64,000 nucleotides of DNA from Flavobacteriales bacterium (GCA_025210295.1 JAOASC010000028.1:246680-310679); one strand, 5' to 3'. Shown: positions 15,304-25,074, counted from the stretch's first letter. Program-made: numbers and translations. The notes: generated from the letters alone by a model not told the origin.

Positions 15304-17586
15304 ATGCAATTAAAACACATTGTATTTATTTTAAGTTTTTGTAGTACTTTTTTGTTTTTTGGACAAGAAAAAGTAACAAATAAAGAAATAAAAAAAGCCC
15401 AAAAAGCCTATTATTTTGGGGATTATGATAAAGCTGTTAGCGCTTTTAAATCTATATTGGATAAGGATGAAAATCATTATATAGCTAATTATGAATTGGG
15501 AAGAATTTATTTAGAGCATTACAATTTTTATGATAGCGCTGAATATCATTTAAAGAAAACGATAGATTATCCCCAAAAAGATACCATTTTTGAAACCTAT
15601 CTAGATTATGCTAATTGTTTACATGCTTCAAATCAGTTTGAAGCGGCAGTAAAAAATTATCAATTGTTTATCGACAAGGGGCTTGCAAAGAATAGTTTTG
15701 CTGAGCTGTTAAAAGGAAATGTTGAAAATAAAATCAAACAGTGTGAATATGCCATTGCTGCCGAATTGAAAAAAGAAAAGGAAGCTTCTATTTTAGTCAA
15801 AAATTTAGGAAGTAAGACCAATACATCTAAAAGCGAATACGCATCTGTTTATCTTGAAAAATCAAAGAAATTATTATACACCACTCGGTATAAAGATGCT
15901 GCAAAAGAAAAGCGATATAAAGATAATCGTTATTTTGAAAATGAATATATCCTTGATTTAAGTCAGGACTCTACTGGTAAAAAGCTTTCTGCAAATGAAT
16001 TGAAAGAGATTCGTAAGAAACATAATGCGTTTGTTAGTAAGAGTTTTACTGAAGATACAATTGTTTTATATCGAGAAAATAAATTATGGTTTTCAACATA
16101 TGAAAATGGAGCTTTTTCTAAGCCAGAGTTATTTGATGAGTCTATTAACTTTTCAAATTACCAACCTCATGGAGTTTTTTCAAAAGATGGAAAAACATTT
16201 ATTTTTAGTGCTCGAGATAAAAAAGGAAAAGGAGGCTTGGATTTGTATCAATCAGTATTAGGGAAAGATAATAAGTGGTCTGAAGCTGTTTTATTGGATG
16301 ATGTAATCAATACTGAAGATAATGAGGATAGCCCTTTTTTGAGTGAAGATGGAAAAACATTATATTTTGCATCTAAAGGCCATAAAGGTTATGGAGCTTA
16401 TGATTTATTCAAATCTACGATGACAGACGGGAAATGGTCTGCTCCAATAAATTTAGGAATGCCTATTAATTCCGCAAGTGATGATATTTACTTGTCGATA
16501 AATAAAGAGGAGAATAAAGGGTATCTTTCTTCTAATCGACTAGGAGGTAAAGGAGCGATGGACTTGTATTATTTACAAGATTTTACGAAACCAACTTTTG
16601 ATTGTGAACCGTACCAAAATAAACCATTTACTGTAAGCTTTGATTTATCGAATAGTATTGACAAAAGGGGAGTAGCGTTAGATTATAAATGGAATTTTGA
16701 AGATGGTAACATTAAATATGGGGAAAAGGTTTCGCATGCATTCAAGTATCCAGGAACTTACCACATCTCATTGGATATTATTGATAAGCTTTCAGGAAAA
16801 TTAGAACAGAAAGAAGAAATTGAAGAAATTAAAATTGAGAATGTCAACTTTGTTGGAGTCAAATTAGACAGTGTAGGAGAAGTTAATAAACTCCAGAAGT
16901 TAGATGCTTCTGTCACATCATTAAAAAATAAGGAGATAAGAAATATATTTTGGAATATTGATGCTGTTGATCAGGAAAAAGATACGACAATTTTGGATTA
17001 TACCTTTGATAAACTAGGATGGCATGAGGTTAAAATTCAGGTAGTAGCTTTTGATGATAGTTTAGCGCTGTTCGAAACTTATTGCCAAGTCGATTCCATT
17101 AGAATTGTTTCCGCAGAAGATTATCAAAAAGCTGTTGAAGCAGCTGGTAATCAATTAGACTCTTTAAATAACGGGTTGTTATCTGATGCTGCGATAGATT
17201 CAATGTTAACAGCTGGTTTAGGTTTTCAATTAGATCCGGTTTATTTTAATTTTGATAAATCTTATTTAACACTACAAGCTAGAAAAATATTAGATCAAAA
17301 TATCGAAAAGCTGAAAGCGCATAGATATGCTTATATTATTGTTAAAGGACACACAGATGCTATGGGGTCTGATAGCTACAATGAGAAGCTTTCAGCAAGA
17401 AGATCAGCTTCAGTGATGAAGTATTTGTTGAAGCATGGAGTAGAGAAGAATAGAGTTGTAGAAGTTCAAAACTTTGGAGAAACAACACCAGCAGCTCCTA
17501 ATACAACTGCTTCAGGAGCAGATAACCCGAAAGGGAGAAAATTAAATAGAAGAGTTGAATTTCAGTTATTAAAGTCTAAAAAATGA
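15304..17586 (+). CDS. PorE-like OmpA-family envelope protein (TPR, PD40 propeller, PKD, OmpA)
   Basis: Domains in order: signal peptide (residues 1-20), TPR helices (about 25-140, YYFGDYDKAVSAF and following), a PD40/WD40-like propeller (about 185-430, with blades such as FSARDKKGKGGLDLY and FASKGHKGYGAYDLF), one PKD-like domain (about 440-520), a second Ig-like stretch, and an OmpA peptidoglycan-binding domain (about 650-760, GHTDAMGSDSYNEKLSARR). This order matches PorE, the T9SS part that ties the secretion ring to peptidoglycan, except that PorE has a carboxypeptidase-regulatory domain where this has PKD. Many Bacteroidota carry several such paralogues, so PorE itself is not certain. It overlaps the next gene by 4 bp (ATGA). 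Confidence 0.82.
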   Translation: MQLKHIVFILSFCSTFLFFGQEKVTNKEIKKAQKAYYFGDYDKAVSAFKSILDKDENHYIANYELGRIYLEHYNFYDSAEYHLKKTIDYPQKDTIFETYLDYANCLHASNQFEAAVKNYQLFIDKGLAKNSFAELLKGNVENKIKQCEYAIAAELKKEKEASILVKNLGSKTNTSKSEYASVYLEKSKKLLYTTRYKDAAKEKRYKDNRYFENEYILDLSQDSTGKKLSANELKEIRKKHNAFVSKSFTEDTIVLYRENKLWFSTYENGAFSKPELFDESINFSNYQPHGVFSKDGKTFIFSARDKKGKGGLDLYQSVLGKDNKWSEAVLLDDVINTEDNEDSPFLSEDGKTLYFASKGHKGYGAYDLFKSTMTDGKWSAPINLGMPINSASDDIYLSINKEENKGYLSSNRLGGKGAMDLYYLQDFTKPTFDCEPYQNKPFTVSFDLSNSIDKRGVALDYKWNFEDGNIKYGEKVSHAFKYPGTYHISLDIIDKLSGKLEQKEEIEEIKIENVNFVGVKLDSVGEVNKLQKLDASVTSLKNKEIRNIFWNIDAVDQEKDTTILDYTFDKLGWHEVKIQVVAFDDSLALFETYCQVDSIRIVSAEDYQKAVEAAGNQLDSLNNGLLSDAAIDSMLTAGLGFQLDPVYFNFDKSYLTLQARKILDQNIEKLKAHRYAYIIVKGHTDAMGSDSYNEKLSARRSASVMKYLLKHGVEKNRVVEVQNFGETTPAAPNTTASGADNPKGRKLNRRVEFQLLKSKK

Positions 17587-18545
17587 AAAAGTATATCCCA
17601 CTATTAGTTGCTATTGGTTTGATTTTGCAAGGTTATCATGCACAAGTAACACCATCGAAGTTTGAAAATATAGCCTATTTATTAACGTTTGGTCAGGGGA
17701 GTACTCCTTCTTGGGGAGATGACGATCATGTGCAAATCCATTTTTTTGTCGTTCCTCAGACAGAAAACAGACCAGTTTACATTAGGGTTTACGATCCAAG
17801 CACTGGAGGAGAGTTAGATACTCCTAATGGAGTGTTTGATACAAGAACAGTCTATACTATTTATGGAGGAAAAGGTGCTTATTCAACAAAAGAAGCCAGG
17901 TCAATAAATCCTCAAAAAAATTATGATAAAGGAGTGATTATTGATCGTAAAGTTTTTTCTAATGAAGCAAAGTATGATCAACAGTGGTATAGTTTCGGAC
18001 CAATAAATCCAAAAGAGGGCGAGTATTCTAAAGAAATGAAAGGATATGTTTTTAAGGTCATTTGTAAAGGACTTAATGGTAATGATGGAAATGCTTATGA
18101 ATACGCTTTAAGTTATAAGTCTGATGCTAATATTCCGATTGAAGGAGGGAATGCATTTACTTATGAAATGTGTTTTAGATTAAAGCCAGGAGTAAAGGAA
18201 ACAGCACATGTCTATCCATTTATTAATAAAAAAGTGGTGAGTATAGAGCAGCATAATTTTGATGCTGATAATGATGTGGATATGCGCTTAACTTCTGTGA
18301 CCAAGAAATTGCATTATGTGAAAGAAAGTGGAAATGGAGGTTGGATGAAAAGTTTACATAAAATTGATGAGGGAGAAAAAAATACTAGTATAGATTTTCA
18401 ACTCATCAAAAAGACGGAAGATTACAACGATATGGTCATATTTTTCTTAAATCAATATGAAGAAGCAGTTCCGTTTTTTTCAACGCCGATAGGAGGAGTA
18501 CCTAAATACAAATATAAAATTGATGTAAATTATAAATTTGATTAG
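17583..18545 (+). CDS. Unknown exported beta-rich protein in the PorE-like operon
   Basis: I do not recognise this family. The 320-residue protein has a signal peptide (KKYIPLLVAIGLILQGYHA, cut near residue 20) and no lipobox, so a periplasmic or surface location is expected. The body is rich in beta strands, with a clustered acidic turn (SWGDDDHVQIHFFVVP) near residue 45 and a later acidic loop (NFDADNDVDMR) that could bind calcium. It may be two beta sandwiches. It overlaps the PorE-like gene by ATGA and the sensor-phosphatase gene by a shared G (TAGTG). All three are therefore probably made together and act in one envelope process, perhaps with this protein as ligand or bridge between the other two (inference). 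Confidence 0.7.
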   Translation: MKKYIPLLVAIGLILQGYHAQVTPSKFENIAYLLTFGQGSTPSWGDDDHVQIHFFVVPQTENRPVYIRVYDPSTGGELDTPNGVFDTRTVYTIYGGKGAYSTKEARSINPQKNYDKGVIIDRKVFSNEAKYDQQWYSFGPINPKEGEYSKEMKGYVFKVICKGLNGNDGNAYEYALSYKSDANIPIEGGNAFTYEMCFRLKPGVKETAHVYPFINKKVVSIEQHNFDADNDVDMRLTSVTKKLHYVKESGNGGWMKSLHKIDEGEKNTSIDFQLIKKTEDYNDMVIFFLNQYEEAVPFFSTPIGGVPKYKYKIDVNYKFD

Positions 18546-21500
18546 TGAGATATGGCTTAGTTATCATATTATTATTGTACTCTTATTCTTTTTTGGGGCA
18601 GAAATATAATTTCAGAAACTTTGAAAAAGAAAAGGTAAAAGCAAAGTATATTTATGACTTTGCCCAAGATGCTGATGGAGTATTGTATGCGGCAACATCA
18701 AAAGGATTGTTGATTTATGATGGGGTAAGCTTTAGGTTGTTGGATAAGTATTCTTTGTTAAAGGATAATTTTGTATCCAAAATACATATCGCAGCTAATA
18801 ACGAAATATGGCTAACTTATTATGAAAATGGCTTAACCAAGTTAAAAAAAAGCTTTAAAGGACTTGAAGCTGAACATTATGATACCGATGTTGTGTCTTC
18901 GATCTTTGAAAATAAAGATGGTCTTTCGATTTTAACGACTGAATTCAAAGAAGGATATTATGATTCTACTTCCAACTCTTTTGAATACTCAATCAATGAA
19001 TTGTCTGAATTAAAGTTAAGGGAGCGAGTAAAATTAAAGAATGGAAAAATTATATACCTTTCTCAAGATGGAATTTATTTTAAAAATAACAAGAGATTTC
19101 AACTGCTTCCTGAAACCGAATTCGAGTACATTAAACTATTAAAGACCAACCCAACCTCTAATAACTTTGTTTTCGAATTGAATGGAAAGTTATACATCTA
19201 CCAACTCAATGATAAATTACGTTTAGTCAACACTGTTGATTTAAACAAAATAGGAATCACTACAAAAATTACAGATTTAGCCTTTGTGAAAGATAAGCTT
19301 GTAATTTCCACTTTAGGGCAAGGGCTGTTTGAGATTAAATTTATTGATCAACGATTACAAGCCTATAATTTTATCAATTATAATGTTCAAAATGGTTTGC
19401 TCAGTAATTTTATACAAAGTTTGTTTTATGATCATGAGCAAAACCTTTGGATTGGTTATTATGGAGATGGAATTTCTGTGTTTACCTCTAAAAAAACATT
19501 ATGGTATGATGAGTCTACTGGCCTTACCAATGAAAATATTTTATGTGTAACCAACTATAAAGGAGATTTGGTTGTGGGAACCGATAAAGGTTTTTCAATT
19601 ATAAGAGTTGATACAATTATCAATTATAATGAGAACACTGGTTTTTATAATGATCGGGTAAAGTCTATTTTGGCGAAAGACAACCGTTTATGGATCGGAA
19701 CCGAGAGTCATGGCTTATTTTACCTTGAAAATGGAGTATTAACTGCATTTAACTTTGATGATCAACAGTTCGTTCCAAAGTCTATTAACTATATTTTAAA
19801 CACCAATGATAAATTGTACTTAGGAACCAATACAGGTTTGTATATCAAATCTTTTACAGATGGAAAAGAGTTGCATATAGGAACAAATGAAGGTTTAGTT
19901 CATAATGTTATTGAATATATTTATTTAGACTCTAAAGGTCGTTTTTGGTTTGATTCTCCAGTTAGTCCCATCTATTCATACAAGGATGGTGAGTTTACTT
20001 TGTATAAAGATTTAGAAGGATTCGAAAGCTTCGAGTTATCTCAAATATTTGAAACGGCAGATAAGGAAATTATTTTTTCGACAATGGGGGATGGTATTTT
20101 TATCTTAAAAAATGGGGAGTTTAATCAATACAGAACTCAGAACTCGGGGATACTCTCTAATTATGTTTATTTTGTCGTAGAAGATATTAATCATCAGATT
20201 TGGATGGGGCATAAAGATGGTTTATCTCGATTGAATTTAGAAAATAAAACCTTTGATCAATTCAACAAAAAAGACAATCCGTTGTTAAAAGGGGTGAATA
20301 CAACAGCGTATCAACTCTCTGCAGATAATAAATTATGGATAGGGACAGAGAATGGCTTAATAAAAATAGACAATGGAGTATTATCCACTCAAAAACAATT
20401 TCCACCTGTAATTTATAAAGGTATGGCTATTGATGATAGCATTATTGCTTATGATTCTATTATTGAGTTACCCTATTCAGATTATCAATTAGAGTTTAAG
20501 TTTCAGTCTATTTATTTGACTAATCCTAAAGAGGTAACCTATCAGTATAAATTAGAGGGGTTTGATAAACATTGGAATACTGTTGCTTACGATAAATTGT
20601 TAGCGAGGTATCAATCAATTATAGATGGTAATTATGTTTTTAGGCTTAAAGTCTGTCTGGAAGACTCTTGCAGTGAAAAAGAAATTAAAATTAAAATTAT
20701 TGTCAAAAAACCGTTTTGGAAAACATCTTCCGCACTCATAATTTTTGTTTTATTAATTATAACATTATTTGTAGGAACTGTCTATTGGATCAACGCAAGA
20801 AGAATAAAGCTAATGCGAGTTTTAGAATTAAAAGTTCAAAGGAGAACATTAGAATTGTCTAAAGCTAATAGGTTAGTCGAGCAAAAAAATGAGGCGTTAT
20901 TAAATGTTAATGAAAAAGTTGTTAATCAAAAGAAAATACTAGAATTAAAAAATCGTGAAATTGATGACAGTATAAAATATGCCAAAAGGATTCAAAGAGC
21001 ATTTGTTTTTAAAGATGATTATGCCGAATGGAGAAGTCTCTTTAAGACAACTGTGATGTTGGATAAACCAAGAGATATTGTAAGTGGTGACTTTTATTGG
21101 GGAAGTAAAAATCAAAATTTTATTTACCTAGCAGTAGGGGATTGCACAGGTCATGGGGTTCCAGGAGCGATGTTGAGTATGTTAGGCGTTGCATTTTTAG
21201 ATGAGATTATGCTAGATCATCCTGAAATAGAGACTAATGAACTTTTAGGTAAGTTACGAACCAAAGTTATTCATGAACTTGTTCATGAAACAGATGAGTT
21301 TGCAATGAAAGAGGGGATGGATATTACTTTACTTCGAATTAACTTAGAGACTTTAGAAATGCAATGGTCTGGAGCTAATAATCCCCTTTATATTATTAGG
21401 AAAACAACAGCGCAAAGTGAGCAACTTAAAGAATATAAAAACATCACTTCGGGAGCGTATACTTTAACAGAAATAAGAGCAGACAAACAGCCTATTGGCT

Positions 21501-21766
21501 ATTTACATCAATTAAAGCCTTTTACCCAACATAATGTTCAATTGCAAAAAGAGGATGCGATCTACTTAACAACAGATGGTTATGTCGATCAATTTGGTGG
21601 AGAGCGCTACAAAAAGTTCATGTCTAAAAGACTGAAACCTTTATTAATTGATATTCACGCTAAGTCTGAGAAAGAACAATACCAGATTTTAAATCAAACG
21701 TTTATGAATTGGATGGGGGATGGAGATCAAATTGATGATGTTTTGATTGCTGGTTTAGTTATTTAA
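18545..21766 (+). CDS. Propeller/Y_Y_Y sensor with membrane helix and SpoIIE (PP2C) phosphatase
   Basis: Translation must start at the GTG whose G is the last base of the previous stop; it gives a signal peptide (MRYGLVIILLLYSYSFLG). A periplasmic two-component-type propeller follows (about residues 25-600, with blades such as LWIGYYGDGISVF and LWIGTENGLIKI). Then come a Y_Y_Y domain (about 610-715), one membrane helix (about 731-752), a coiled coil, and a cytoplasmic SpoIIE-type PP2C phosphatase (about 845-1073). The phosphatase keeps its metal-binding motifs: SGDFYW, GDCTGHGVPGA and TTDGYVDQ. Hybrid sensors of this form usually end in a kinase. Here the output is dephosphorylation, probably of an anti-sigma-antagonist-like target not seen in the window. 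Confidence 0.88.
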   Translation: MRYGLVIILLLYSYSFLGQKYNFRNFEKEKVKAKYIYDFAQDADGVLYAATSKGLLIYDGVSFRLLDKYSLLKDNFVSKIHIAANNEIWLTYYENGLTKLKKSFKGLEAEHYDTDVVSSIFENKDGLSILTTEFKEGYYDSTSNSFEYSINELSELKLRERVKLKNGKIIYLSQDGIYFKNNKRFQLLPETEFEYIKLLKTNPTSNNFVFELNGKLYIYQLNDKLRLVNTVDLNKIGITTKITDLAFVKDKLVISTLGQGLFEIKFIDQRLQAYNFINYNVQNGLLSNFIQSLFYDHEQNLWIGYYGDGISVFTSKKTLWYDESTGLTNENILCVTNYKGDLVVGTDKGFSIIRVDTIINYNENTGFYNDRVKSILAKDNRLWIGTESHGLFYLENGVLTAFNFDDQQFVPKSINYILNTNDKLYLGTNTGLYIKSFTDGKELHIGTNEGLVHNVIEYIYLDSKGRFWFDSPVSPIYSYKDGEFTLYKDLEGFESFELSQIFETADKEIIFSTMGDGIFILKNGEFNQYRTQNSGILSNYVYFVVEDINHQIWMGHKDGLSRLNLENKTFDQFNKKDNPLLKGVNTTAYQLSADNKLWIGTENGLIKIDNGVLSTQKQFPPVIYKGMAIDDSIIAYDSIIELPYSDYQLEFKFQSIYLTNPKEVTYQYKLEGFDKHWNTVAYDKLLARYQSIIDGNYVFRLKVCLEDSCSEKEIKIKIIVKKPFWKTSSALIIFVLLIITLFVGTVYWINARRIKLMRVLELKVQRRTLELSKANRLVEQKNEALLNVNEKVVNQKKILELKNREIDDSIKYAKRIQRAFVFKDDYAEWRSLFKTTVMLDKPRDIVSGDFYWGSKNQNFIYLAVGDCTGHGVPGAMLSMLGVAFLDEIMLDHPEIETNELLGKLRTKVIHELVHETDEFAMKEGMDITLLRINLETLEMQWSGANNPLYIIRKTTAQSEQLKEYKNITSGAYTLTEIRADKQPIGYLHQLKPFTQHNVQLQKEDAIYLTTDGYVDQFGGERYKKFMSKRLKPLLIDIHAKSEKEQYQILNQTFMNWMGDGDQIDDVLIAGLVI

Positions 21767-21772
21767 CAATCC

Positions 21773-22603
21773 CTAATTATACTTTAAATCGGTAACTTCC
21801 AGGTGTAGCCATGTCCAATTTTGTTCATTTAACTTCCAAGTTGAGCTGATTGTAGATGGAACTTCAATACCCGCATCAAAAGTATGATAATTCTGAACAT
21901 CAATTAACCATTCGATTCTTTGGGCATCATTGGTGTTGTCTTTGAAACGCAAAGCTTTAAATTGAGTCACTTGATAGTCTTGATTAAAATAAAACGTGCC
22001 AGAACCTGTAACACCTTTATAGCTCATTGTCGCCTTAGCGGTATAATGATCAATTGTTTGCCAACTGATAAATGGACTAAGTGCTAGAGATGGAAACCAT
22101 ACCATTTCACCTAAATAACGTTGTAAAGCTCCTTCATTTATTTTTTCTCCCTGCTCATTTACAACATTGACGAGCGAATTAATTTTTATCAACATTTCTC
22201 CTTTTCCATTTTCAAACTTGTCGCGGCCTTGAAAGCCTAGAATTTTGTTAAGTTTAACAGTCACATTCCAAATAAAACTTGGGGAATTGATCATTGTATA
22301 TTGAATCGCCTTACCTAAAACCCATTCTTTTTGTTCTGGGCGCATTCTCATTTTTATTTTTTGAGTTATCTTACCTTTATTAATATGTTTAGAACCAACA
22401 GTACCAGAGGTCCTTAACCAATTTTTGATAGGTACTGGAAGTTGTTTAAGGTCATGTTCAGATATGATATGATCAATAGTGATGTTATGATTGAGCAGCA
22501 TTGTTGTTTCTTGTTGAACTAGTCGTTTAAATTTTAAGTAACCTAAAGAAAAGATAACTAAGAACAGGAAGATTAATGCGGTTAACCAAAGGAAGAACAT
22601 CAT
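21773..22603 (-). CDS. DUF6544-like membrane-anchored protein
   Basis: The sequence LPVPIKNWLRTSGTVG, then KITQKIKMRMRPEQKEW, and later RYLGEMVWFPSLAL resembles the DUF6544 family, whose function is unknown to me. There is one N-terminal membrane segment (FLWLTALIFLFLVIFSLGYL), and the rest is probably periplasmic beta sheet. A reading frame extends back to an ATG at 22634-22636. That ATG lies inside the stem of the terminator of the upstream gene, with the T tract as its next codons. I therefore place the start at the Met at 22603, or at the adjacent Met at 22600. It converges on the SpoIIE sensor gene. Confidence 0.6.
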   Translation of the reverse strand: MMFFLWLTALIFLFLVIFSLGYLKFKRLVQQETTMLLNHNITIDHIISEHDLKQLPVPIKNWLRTSGTVGSKHINKGKITQKIKMRMRPEQKEWVLGKAIQYTMINSPSFIWNVTVKLNKILGFQGRDKFENGKGEMLIKINSLVNVVNEQGEKINEGALQRYLGEMVWFPSLALSPFISWQTIDHYTAKATMSYKGVTGSGTFYFNQDYQVTQFKALRFKDNTNDAQRIEWLIDVQNYHTFDAGIEVPSTISSTWKLNEQNWTWLHLEVTDLKYN

Positions 22604-22628
22604 GTAAGTAAAAAAAATAAATAAAAAA

Positions 22629-22660
22629 AGCAGCATTTAAAATGAATCTAAAATGCTGCT
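22629..22660 (-). terminator. Intrinsic terminator of the phosphosulfolactate synthase gene
   Basis: AGCAGCATTT at 22629-22638 pairs with AAATGCTGCT at 22651-22660, a 10-bp stem with a 12-base loop. On the minus strand it is followed by seven T's (plus-strand A's at 22623-22629). It should end the transcript coming from 23501 and lies just before the best start of the DUF6544-like gene. Confidence 0.75.
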
Positions 22661-22685
22661 CTTATCATAGTGGGTTTTAAAAATA

Positions 22686-23501
22686 TTAAGCTTTAGCTGT
22701 TTGGTAAGCCTCATCTGGTTGTTTTCGAGCTTCAACAATTTCTTTTGGTAAATAATCAAAGAATGTATCTCCTCTTAATCCTAAACGTAAACACTCCAAA
22801 GGAATCATTTCATTATAGGCAATGTTTCCTAAGTTTACATTTGGACCAAACAATTTAATGAACCAAACTTGTTGCTTTTTTGCCGGAGCTTCCCAAAGAA
22901 TTTGCTCTGGTTTTACCTTAGCGATAATTTTATTAATTAAACGCGTATGGGGTTGCCCATTTGGTCTAAAAATACCAACAGAGCCACTTTCTCTCCCTTC
23001 AGCAATTACTTTCCATGAACCAGCTTCTAATTCGTTGGTCATCATTTTGATCCATTTAGCTGGACTAATAATAATACCAGCTTCTTTAGAGCCAACTTCA
23101 CTCATTACCGTACCTTGTTTGGTTAAGGTGTTGATGTATTCGCATTTCTCTTCATGAGGAATAACGATAGAACCGTCGGAAACTTCCATTAGACTTAAGC
23201 CATACTTGTCAATTAGCCTTCTATAGTCGTCAAACATATCTCTTGCGATAAAAGCTTCAAATAGCGTACCTCCAAAGTAAGGGCGAATATTTGCTTCTTG
23301 ATATAATTTAATCTTTTCTTGTAAGTCGTTGGTAACATAAGATGTTCCAAAACCAAACTTAACAATATCTGTTATATGACCAGAACTAGAAATAAAATCC
23401 TCTGTTTCTCTTAAGCTTAGTCCTTTATCCATCATCATGGTAACACCAGCTTCTCTTGGCTTTTCTCCTCTATCTGGGATATTTGGTAAATTAAAATTCA
23501 T
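22686..23501 (-). CDS. comA: Phosphosulfolactate synthase
   Basis: ComA adds sulfite to phosphoenolpyruvate, forming (R)-phosphosulfolactate. The TIM-barrel family is recognisable by IVKFGFGTSYVT near residue 48, RPYFGGTLFEAF near 74, MEVSDGSIVIP near 108, IAEGRESGSVGIF near 167 and the C-terminal LRLGLRGDTFF. The length of 271 is normal. In methanogens this starts coenzyme M synthesis. In Bacteroidota the product's use is unsettled; sulfolactate, or a sulfonate for capnine-type sulfonolipids, are possibilities. No comB or comC homologue lies nearby. It follows the TPR gene by 25 bp in the same direction and is closed by its own terminator. Confidence 0.88.
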   Translation of the reverse strand: MNFNLPNIPDRGEKPREAGVTMMMDKGLSLRETEDFISSSGHITDIVKFGFGTSYVTNDLQEKIKLYQEANIRPYFGGTLFEAFIARDMFDDYRRLIDKYGLSLMEVSDGSIVIPHEEKCEYINTLTKQGTVMSEVGSKEAGIIISPAKWIKMMTNELEAGSWKVIAEGRESGSVGIFRPNGQPHTRLINKIIAKVKPEQILWEAPAKKQQVWFIKLFGPNVNLGNIAYNEMIPLECLRLGLRGDTFFDYLPKEIVEARKQPDEAYQTAKA

Positions 23502-23526
23502 AGTCGTGTTTTTACAGAAGAACTAA

Positions 23527-24924
23527 TTATTTATGTTGTTGTATTAGCTCTATAATTTCATTTATTTTGTTAATCTCAGGGTAGAATTCTAATAGTTGTT
23601 TATGTGCTTCGTAATTTTCTTTCAGTGCTAAAATTAGATTTTTCTTTGCATTTTCTAAATCTCCTTTTTGAACTAAATAAGCTACTAGACGGTAACGTAA
23701 ATCTTCATTGTTTGAGTTTTCTTTTAGCGCTTTCTCAATAATCGAAGTGGCTTCATTCACCAATTGGTTTTCGTAAAGTAAATTGCTATAATCTAACCAT
23801 GCATCAGTATTGTTAGGATCCAATTCCGTGACTTTGGTAAACGCTAATTTAGCATCATCTTTTAAGTCTAATTTACTTAAAAGTTCAGCATATAGGTACC
23901 AAAATTCAGAGTTGGTGGGATCTTTTTCAATTCCTTTTTCCATAAACTTTATGGCCTCTTTACTTTTATCCGTTAAGTCTTTTACAACGCCAATTCCCAT
24001 CCATGCATCAGCAAAGTCATTGTCAAGTTCTAAGCTTTTTTCGTAAAAAGTAAGCGCTTTGGTATAGTCCTCTAATTTTTCATGACATTCACCAATCATA
24101 CAATAAACAAAAGCATGCGGTTGTTCTAATACAAAGGTACTGTTTAATACTTTTATTGCCTTTTTATATTCCGTTAGTTGAATATAGGCATTAGCTTTTC
24201 CATAGTAAGAAGCAGGAAAATGTTCGTTGGTAACAATACTATAATCAAAGGCAAATAAAGCTTTTTTATTCTTCCCTTGTTTAGCATACATGCTCCCTAA
24301 ATTAAACCAAGCGACGTAAGAATAGGGGTTGTAATCCAAATAATCTTTGAAAAATTGAATGGCCTCTTCCTCTAGACTTAATTCACTATATGAAATTCCC
24401 ATTTCAAATAAAATCATTTCATTATCAGGAGATAACTCAAGTGCTTCTTTTAAATAGTTGAGCGCTTTTTGAAAATCTTGAATTCTTTGACATTCAAAAA
24501 CAATGTCCATTAAAACCGACTCTCGATCTTCTAAGTCATGTTTTAATGATTGCTCATATAATCGAATGGCTTCATTAGAGTTGCCACTTCTTGCGTTTAG
24601 ATTAGCGTATTCAAGCAAGTAATCAATATTGTATGGGTGAACTTCGATAATATTTTTCATCGTTTTTAACGCTTTGTCTTGACGACCACTTAAAAATTCA
24701 TACTCACACAATATCATTAAAAGGTTAGGGGAGTTAGGATACTGCTCCAATCCTTTTTTTACAATTGCAAACGTTTGCTCTAATTGTAAATCTTCCAAAT
24801 AAAACTCAGCTACTTCTTCAAATTCCTCGATATCGTGAAATACTGCATCTTTCTCATTAAGCATTTGTTCTGCTTTTCGAATGAGTTCCTGATTGTAATT
24901 TTCTTTATCAAAGTTTTCTTTCAT
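23527..24924 (-). CDS. Cytoplasmic tetratricopeptide repeat protein
   Basis: The 465-residue protein consists almost wholly of about 11-12 TPR helix pairs (for example PNLLMILCEYEFLSGRQDKA and YVAWFNLGSMYAKQGKNKKA). It has no signal peptide, membrane helix or enzymatic domain. TPR arrays bind partner proteins, which cannot be named here. It is probably cotranscribed with comA downstream (25-bp gap). The spelled-out acidic N-terminus (EDLQLEQTFAIVKKGLEQ) continues the same helical pattern. Similar solitary TPR proteins are common in Bacteroidota. Confidence 0.8.
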   Translation of the reverse strand: MKENFDKENYNQELIRKAEQMLNEKDAVFHDIEEFEEVAEFYLEDLQLEQTFAIVKKGLEQYPNSPNLLMILCEYEFLSGRQDKALKTMKNIIEVHPYNIDYLLEYANLNARSGNSNEAIRLYEQSLKHDLEDRESVLMDIVFECQRIQDFQKALNYLKEALELSPDNEMILFEMGISYSELSLEEEAIQFFKDYLDYNPYSYVAWFNLGSMYAKQGKNKKALFAFDYSIVTNEHFPASYYGKANAYIQLTEYKKAIKVLNSTFVLEQPHAFVYCMIGECHEKLEDYTKALTFYEKSLELDNDFADAWMGIGVVKDLTDKSKEAIKFMEKGIEKDPTNSEFWYLYAELLSKLDLKDDAKLAFTKVTELDPNNTDAWLDYSNLLYENQLVNEATSIIEKALKENSNNEDLRYRLVAYLVQKGDLENAKKNLILALKENYEAHKQLLEFYPEINKINEIIELIQQHK

Positions 24925-24947
24925 AGATTTACTTACGAGCTAATAGG

Positions 24948-24955
24948 CAAAGATA
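24948..24955 (-). promoter_or_regulatory. -7 promoter box before the TPR-comA operon
   Basis: TATCTTTG on the minus strand fits TAnnTTTG and lies 24 bases before the ATG at 24924. No -33 TTG is seen. Confidence 0.35.
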
Positions 24956-25074
24956 TTGAAACTAAATTGAAAAGAAACGGAGAAAAGAAGCTTTTTTATT
25001 TACAATTCTAATGAAAACGGTTGATAAGTTACTCAATAGAGGGACTTTTATAGTCAGGCATAGAAAAGGCCGAC

